The notes below the pieces were generated by a model that saw only the letters and a program-made list of their open reading frames with translations, was not told the origin of the DNA and did no database searches. DNA of 64,000 bases, taken from Pseudomonas piscis. GTDB lineage: Bacteria > Pseudomonadota > Gammaproteobacteria > Pseudomonadales > Pseudomonadaceae. Within the stretch, counting starts at the first letter, position 1; every line of letters begins with the position of its first letter. Positions 62,007-64,000 of this stretch are shown in pieces. The stretch spans positions 1,426,001 to 1,490,000 of the forward strand of contig NZ_WHUV01000002.1 in assembly GCF_009380155.1 (NCBI RefSeq), given 5' to 3'. The position numbers and the translations under genes are program-made.

Positions 62007-62368
62007 TCCTCTATCCCCTCTTCCGTTCACGTCGCGCCTTACCACCGCGACACTCCTGCGAACGGCTTCACCCGGCTCCCTCGGTTGGGGTGAATCCTTG
62101 GCGCCTGCGGGCGCCTTTTTTCATGCTGCCTGCCACCTTCTGCGCATAGCCACTGCCCAGGTCTTGCTGGGCGTTGCGGCCATTGACAGGTACAGCGGAG
62201 GCCTCGAGGTCGCTTCGTGTAGCCGCTGCCGCAGGCTGCGCACGGGCGCGTAGCGGCCGCCGGGGCTCGACCTTGTCGCAACCTCGCAGGCTCGGCAGCG
62301 GCCATAACACAATGGTATTTTTGCCGCGCGCCACCAGGCGCCGTCATGACCTACAGGGAATCGTATCG
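62007..62368. other. Intergenic region
   Basis: About 360 bp with the potF terminator at its start and the promoter for the next gene at its end. No gene seen between. Confidence 0.6.
62100..62121 (+). terminator. Rho-independent terminator after potF
   Basis: GGCGCC-TGCG-GGCGCC stem-loop followed by six Ts. It is 94 bp after the potF stop and closes the puuD-potGHI-potF transcription unit. Confidence 0.92.
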
Positions 62369-62893
62369 ATGCATACCGCCGTCCAGCCTTGCCCAGTGCC
62401 CAGCCCATCCAGCATCGCCAGCCTGGCCGTCGGGGCAAGCTTCATCGATTGCCGCAAGGTGCTGGCCGACGACCCCGAACGCAGCGCCATGCGCCACCTG
62501 CTGGGTCTGATGAGCCGGACCCCGGCCTGGATCGACCGGATGATGGCCCTGCGTAATCGCGTGGTGCAACTGGTCGGCCTCAAGGATCTGGGGCGCCTGA
62601 CCCGTATCGACCTGGCACGAGCCGATGAGGACTACCAGCCGGGCCAGCGGGTCGGCATCTTCACCCTGGTGTCGCAGACGCCCGACGAAGTGCTGGTGGT
62701 GGACCGCGACAAGCACCTGGACGTGTACCTGTCCCTGAATCGCCTGCCCCTGAACGACGACGGGCAACGCCCGGTGGTGCTGTCCACCGTGGTGCACCCG
62801 CACAACCTGCTGGGGCGCCTGTACATGCTGCCGGTAGCGCCCTTTCACCGGATCATCGCGCCCATGACCCTGGCCAATATCAACCGCTGCTGA
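62369..62893 (+). CDS. DUF2867-like protein
   Basis: 174 residues from the ATG at 62369 with AGGGA about 8 nt upstream; longer in-frame readings cover the intergenic DNA. Stretches such as VGASFIDCRKVLADDPERSAMRHLLGLMSRTPAWIDRMMALRNRVVQLVGLKDLGRL and VYLSLNRLPLNDDGQRPVVLSTVVHPHNLLGRLYMLPVAPFHRII resemble DUF2867 proteins (steroidogenic-lipid-transfer-like fold), as I recall. Function unknown. No signal peptide. Single gene. Confidence 0.75.
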   Translation: MHTAVQPCPVPSPSSIASLAVGASFIDCRKVLADDPERSAMRHLLGLMSRTPAWIDRMMALRNRVVQLVGLKDLGRLTRIDLARADEDYQPGQRVGIFTLVSQTPDEVLVVDRDKHLDVYLSLNRLPLNDDGQRPVVLSTVVHPHNLLGRLYMLPVAPFHRIIAPMTLANINRC

Positions 62894-63054
62894 ACCGCTG
62901 CGCCCAGGATTGGAGCACCCGATGCCAAGGCCAGGCGGGACTTTTCCTGGCAAGGCAGCAGAAAAAACCTGCCGATTGACGTTTTTCGCCGTCTATCTGC
63001 CGCTTTCAGCCTTGCCGGCCGGCCCAGTCTCTACGATTCTGTAGAACCCACCTT

Positions 63055-63074
63055 GGGGCGGCCGGCGCCGCCCC
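63055..63074. repeat. Perfect 8-bp hairpin before the CBS gene
   Basis: GGGGCGGC and GCCGCCCC around CGGC, 24 bp upstream of the CBS-protein start. It could be a 5'UTR hairpin; no T run. Confidence 0.4.
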
Positions 63075-63098
63075 CTGCAGAACAACCGGAGCGCCCCA

Positions 63099-63539
63099 AT
63101 GAAGAGCGTCGCAGAACTGCTGAAACTCAAGGCCAAGCACCATCAGCAAGTGCACACCATCGCCCCGCAGCAGATGGTGCTGGAAGCCCTGATGCTGATG
63201 GCCGAGAAAAACGTCGGCGCCTTGCCGGTCCTGGAAAACGGCGCAGTGGTCGGGGTCATCAGCGAACGCGACTATGCGCGCAAGCTGGTGCTGCACGGGC
63301 GCTCCTCGGTGGGCACGCCGGTGAGCGCGATCATGAGCTCGCCGGTGATCACCGTGGACTCGCACCAGAATGTCGAGACCTGCATGAGCATCATGACCGA
63401 CAACCACCTGCGCCACCTGCCCGTGGTGGAGAACGGCCAGTTGCTGGGCCTGCTGTCCATCGGCGACCTGGTCAAGGAAGCGATCGCCGAACAGGCCGAC
63501 CTGATCCGCCAGCTGGAGCAGTACATCCGCGGCGAGTGA
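63099..63539 (+). CDS. CBS-pair domain protein
   Basis: 146 residues made of two CBS motifs: the first spans about 10-65 (QQMVLEALMLMAEKNVGALPVLENGAVVGVISERDYARKLVL) and the second 75-135 (VITVDSHQNVETCMSIMTDNHLRHLPVVENGQLLGLLSIGDLVKEAI). Such proteins bind adenine nucleotides or SAM and are commonly encoded alone in pseudomonads. No other domain. The ATG has CCGGAG upstream. Partner unknown. Confidence 0.9.
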   Translation: MKSVAELLKLKAKHHQQVHTIAPQQMVLEALMLMAEKNVGALPVLENGAVVGVISERDYARKLVLHGRSSVGTPVSAIMSSPVITVDSHQNVETCMSIMTDNHLRHLPVVENGQLLGLLSIGDLVKEAIAEQADLIRQLEQYIRGE

Positions 63540-63958
63540 TGCCCTCCAGGGGCCGGACCTTCGGCTCCTCCCACCACCCCGAGGACCAGCGCAGGCCTTG
63601 GCCAATCCTGCCAATCACGGACAACGCCATGGGCAGCGGGGATATCTGCCTGCCCGGGACTCGCCAAGCCCGGGCCCAGGCATACGACGCAGATTGCCTG
63701 GCACGGGTGATGCTCCTGCCTCGCTGGCCGGCAGCGCCGCCACTGGCCACGCGTTTTTTTAACAACCTGCAATAGTAAATCCAGCCTGCACACCCGGCCC
63801 CTAGGCGCCCCGCGAGCCCCTGTTCCAGGGCCCTGCAGCTCCCTGATGGCGCACTGGGGCGTCCAACAACATCTCCTGGATCAGCATCGCGCCGGCAATT
63901 TATGGCAGGACTTGCCGTCGGGTCTTGTTACCATTGCGCACATTTGCGTGAAGCTTTG
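63540..63958. other. Intergenic region
   Basis: About 420 bp after the CBS gene. GC-rich to about 63.86 kb, then a short AT-richer promoter-like part before the edge gene. A 78-codon reading follows directly after the CBS stop but lacks family or composition support. Nothing else seen. Confidence 0.5.
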
Positions 63959-64000
63959 ATGACAGGCAGGTTATCTGTGAATTTTATCCGTCGTTGCCTA
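63959..64000 (+). CDS. Start of a gene cut by the window edge (unknown)
   Basis: Only 14 codons (MTGRLSVNFIRRCL, or from an in-frame GTG six codons later, MNFIRRCL) are inside. The arginine-rich opening followed by an aliphatic residue could be the start of a signal peptide or membrane helix, but no product can be named. AGG-containing sequence before the GTG at 63977 favours that start. Confidence 0.35.
   Translation, partial: MTGRLSVNFIRRCL

Noticed and set aside
59568..62045. 825-codon minus-strand frame opposite the polyamine permeases and potF
   Set aside because: Antisense shadow. Permease and PotF motifs on the plus strand are complete.
63053..63775. Long plus-strand reading frame overlapping the CBS gene and extending past it
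   Set aside because: It is out of frame with the clear CBS domains and gives Pro/Arg-rich low-complexity translation, typical of shadow frames in GC-rich DNA.

Overview
The window looks like chromosome of a fluorescent-group Pseudomonas. It is GC-rich and gene-dense, with ATGA start/stop overlaps inside operons, canonical Fur boxes, an OprD-family porin, an HBM-type chemoreceptor, a polyamine (Puu/Spu) locus, and a REP-type repeat near 52.33 kb of the kind scattered through P. fluorescens-lineage genomes. I see no rRNA, tRNA, CRISPR array, insertion sequence or prophage. All family calls come from reading motifs; no database search was run.

Layout. 0-1.9 kb: end of a polar amino-acid ABC importer operon on the minus strand. 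2.3-3.7 kb: a TrmK-type tRNA methyltransferase and a glyoxalase-fold protein. 3.8-14.2 kb: a seven-gene ferric-siderophore acquisition block on the minus strand (TonB receptor, lipoprotein, ATPase, two permeases, and a pair of fused exporter-type ABC half-transporters) divergent from a TetR regulator. 14.2-17.4 kb: an unknown protein, then a short-chain dehydrogenase, an Rrf2 regulator and an OsmC protein joined by similar TTGCA palindromes. 17.7-19.6 kb: a chemoreceptor with a Fur-like palindrome upstream. 20.2-29.3 kb: a dipeptide-type ABC importer, OprD-like porin, GntR regulator with two winged helices, and a serine hydrolase, probably one catabolic unit. 29.5-35.1 kb: a polysaccharide-lyase-like protein and an iron/heme cell-surface signalling set (TonB transducer, FecR-type anti-sigma, ECF sigma) under a near-perfect Fur box.

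35.3-42.1 kb is the most distinctive region. An Lrp/AsnC regulator is divergent from a 1015-residue fusion of an APH-type kinase, an M23 peptidase domain and a class III PLP enzyme of the phospho-lyase type, followed by a polar amino-acid ABC importer. A 26-bp motif (22/26 identical) sits upstream of both the fusion gene and the importer, suggesting one regulon; hydroxylysine or a related amino alcohol is a reasonable guess for the substrate. 42.2-47.7 kb is accessory: an acetyltransferase, unknown periplasmic and small proteins, a PD-(D/E)XK-like protein next to an LRAT-fold protein, and an AT-richer MFS transporter with a gene-poor flank.

47.7-51.3 kb: queH, then a flavin reductase beside mesD and mesX, a folate-independent methionine synthase pair, with a perfect MetR-type box upstream. 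51.5-62.1 kb: the gamma-glutamyl-putrescine pathway (puuR, puuB, puuC, puuA, divergent puuD) and a putrescine/spermidine ABC importer (potGHI, potF). 62.3-64 kb: a DUF2867-like protein, a CBS-pair protein, and the first codons of a gene running off the edge.
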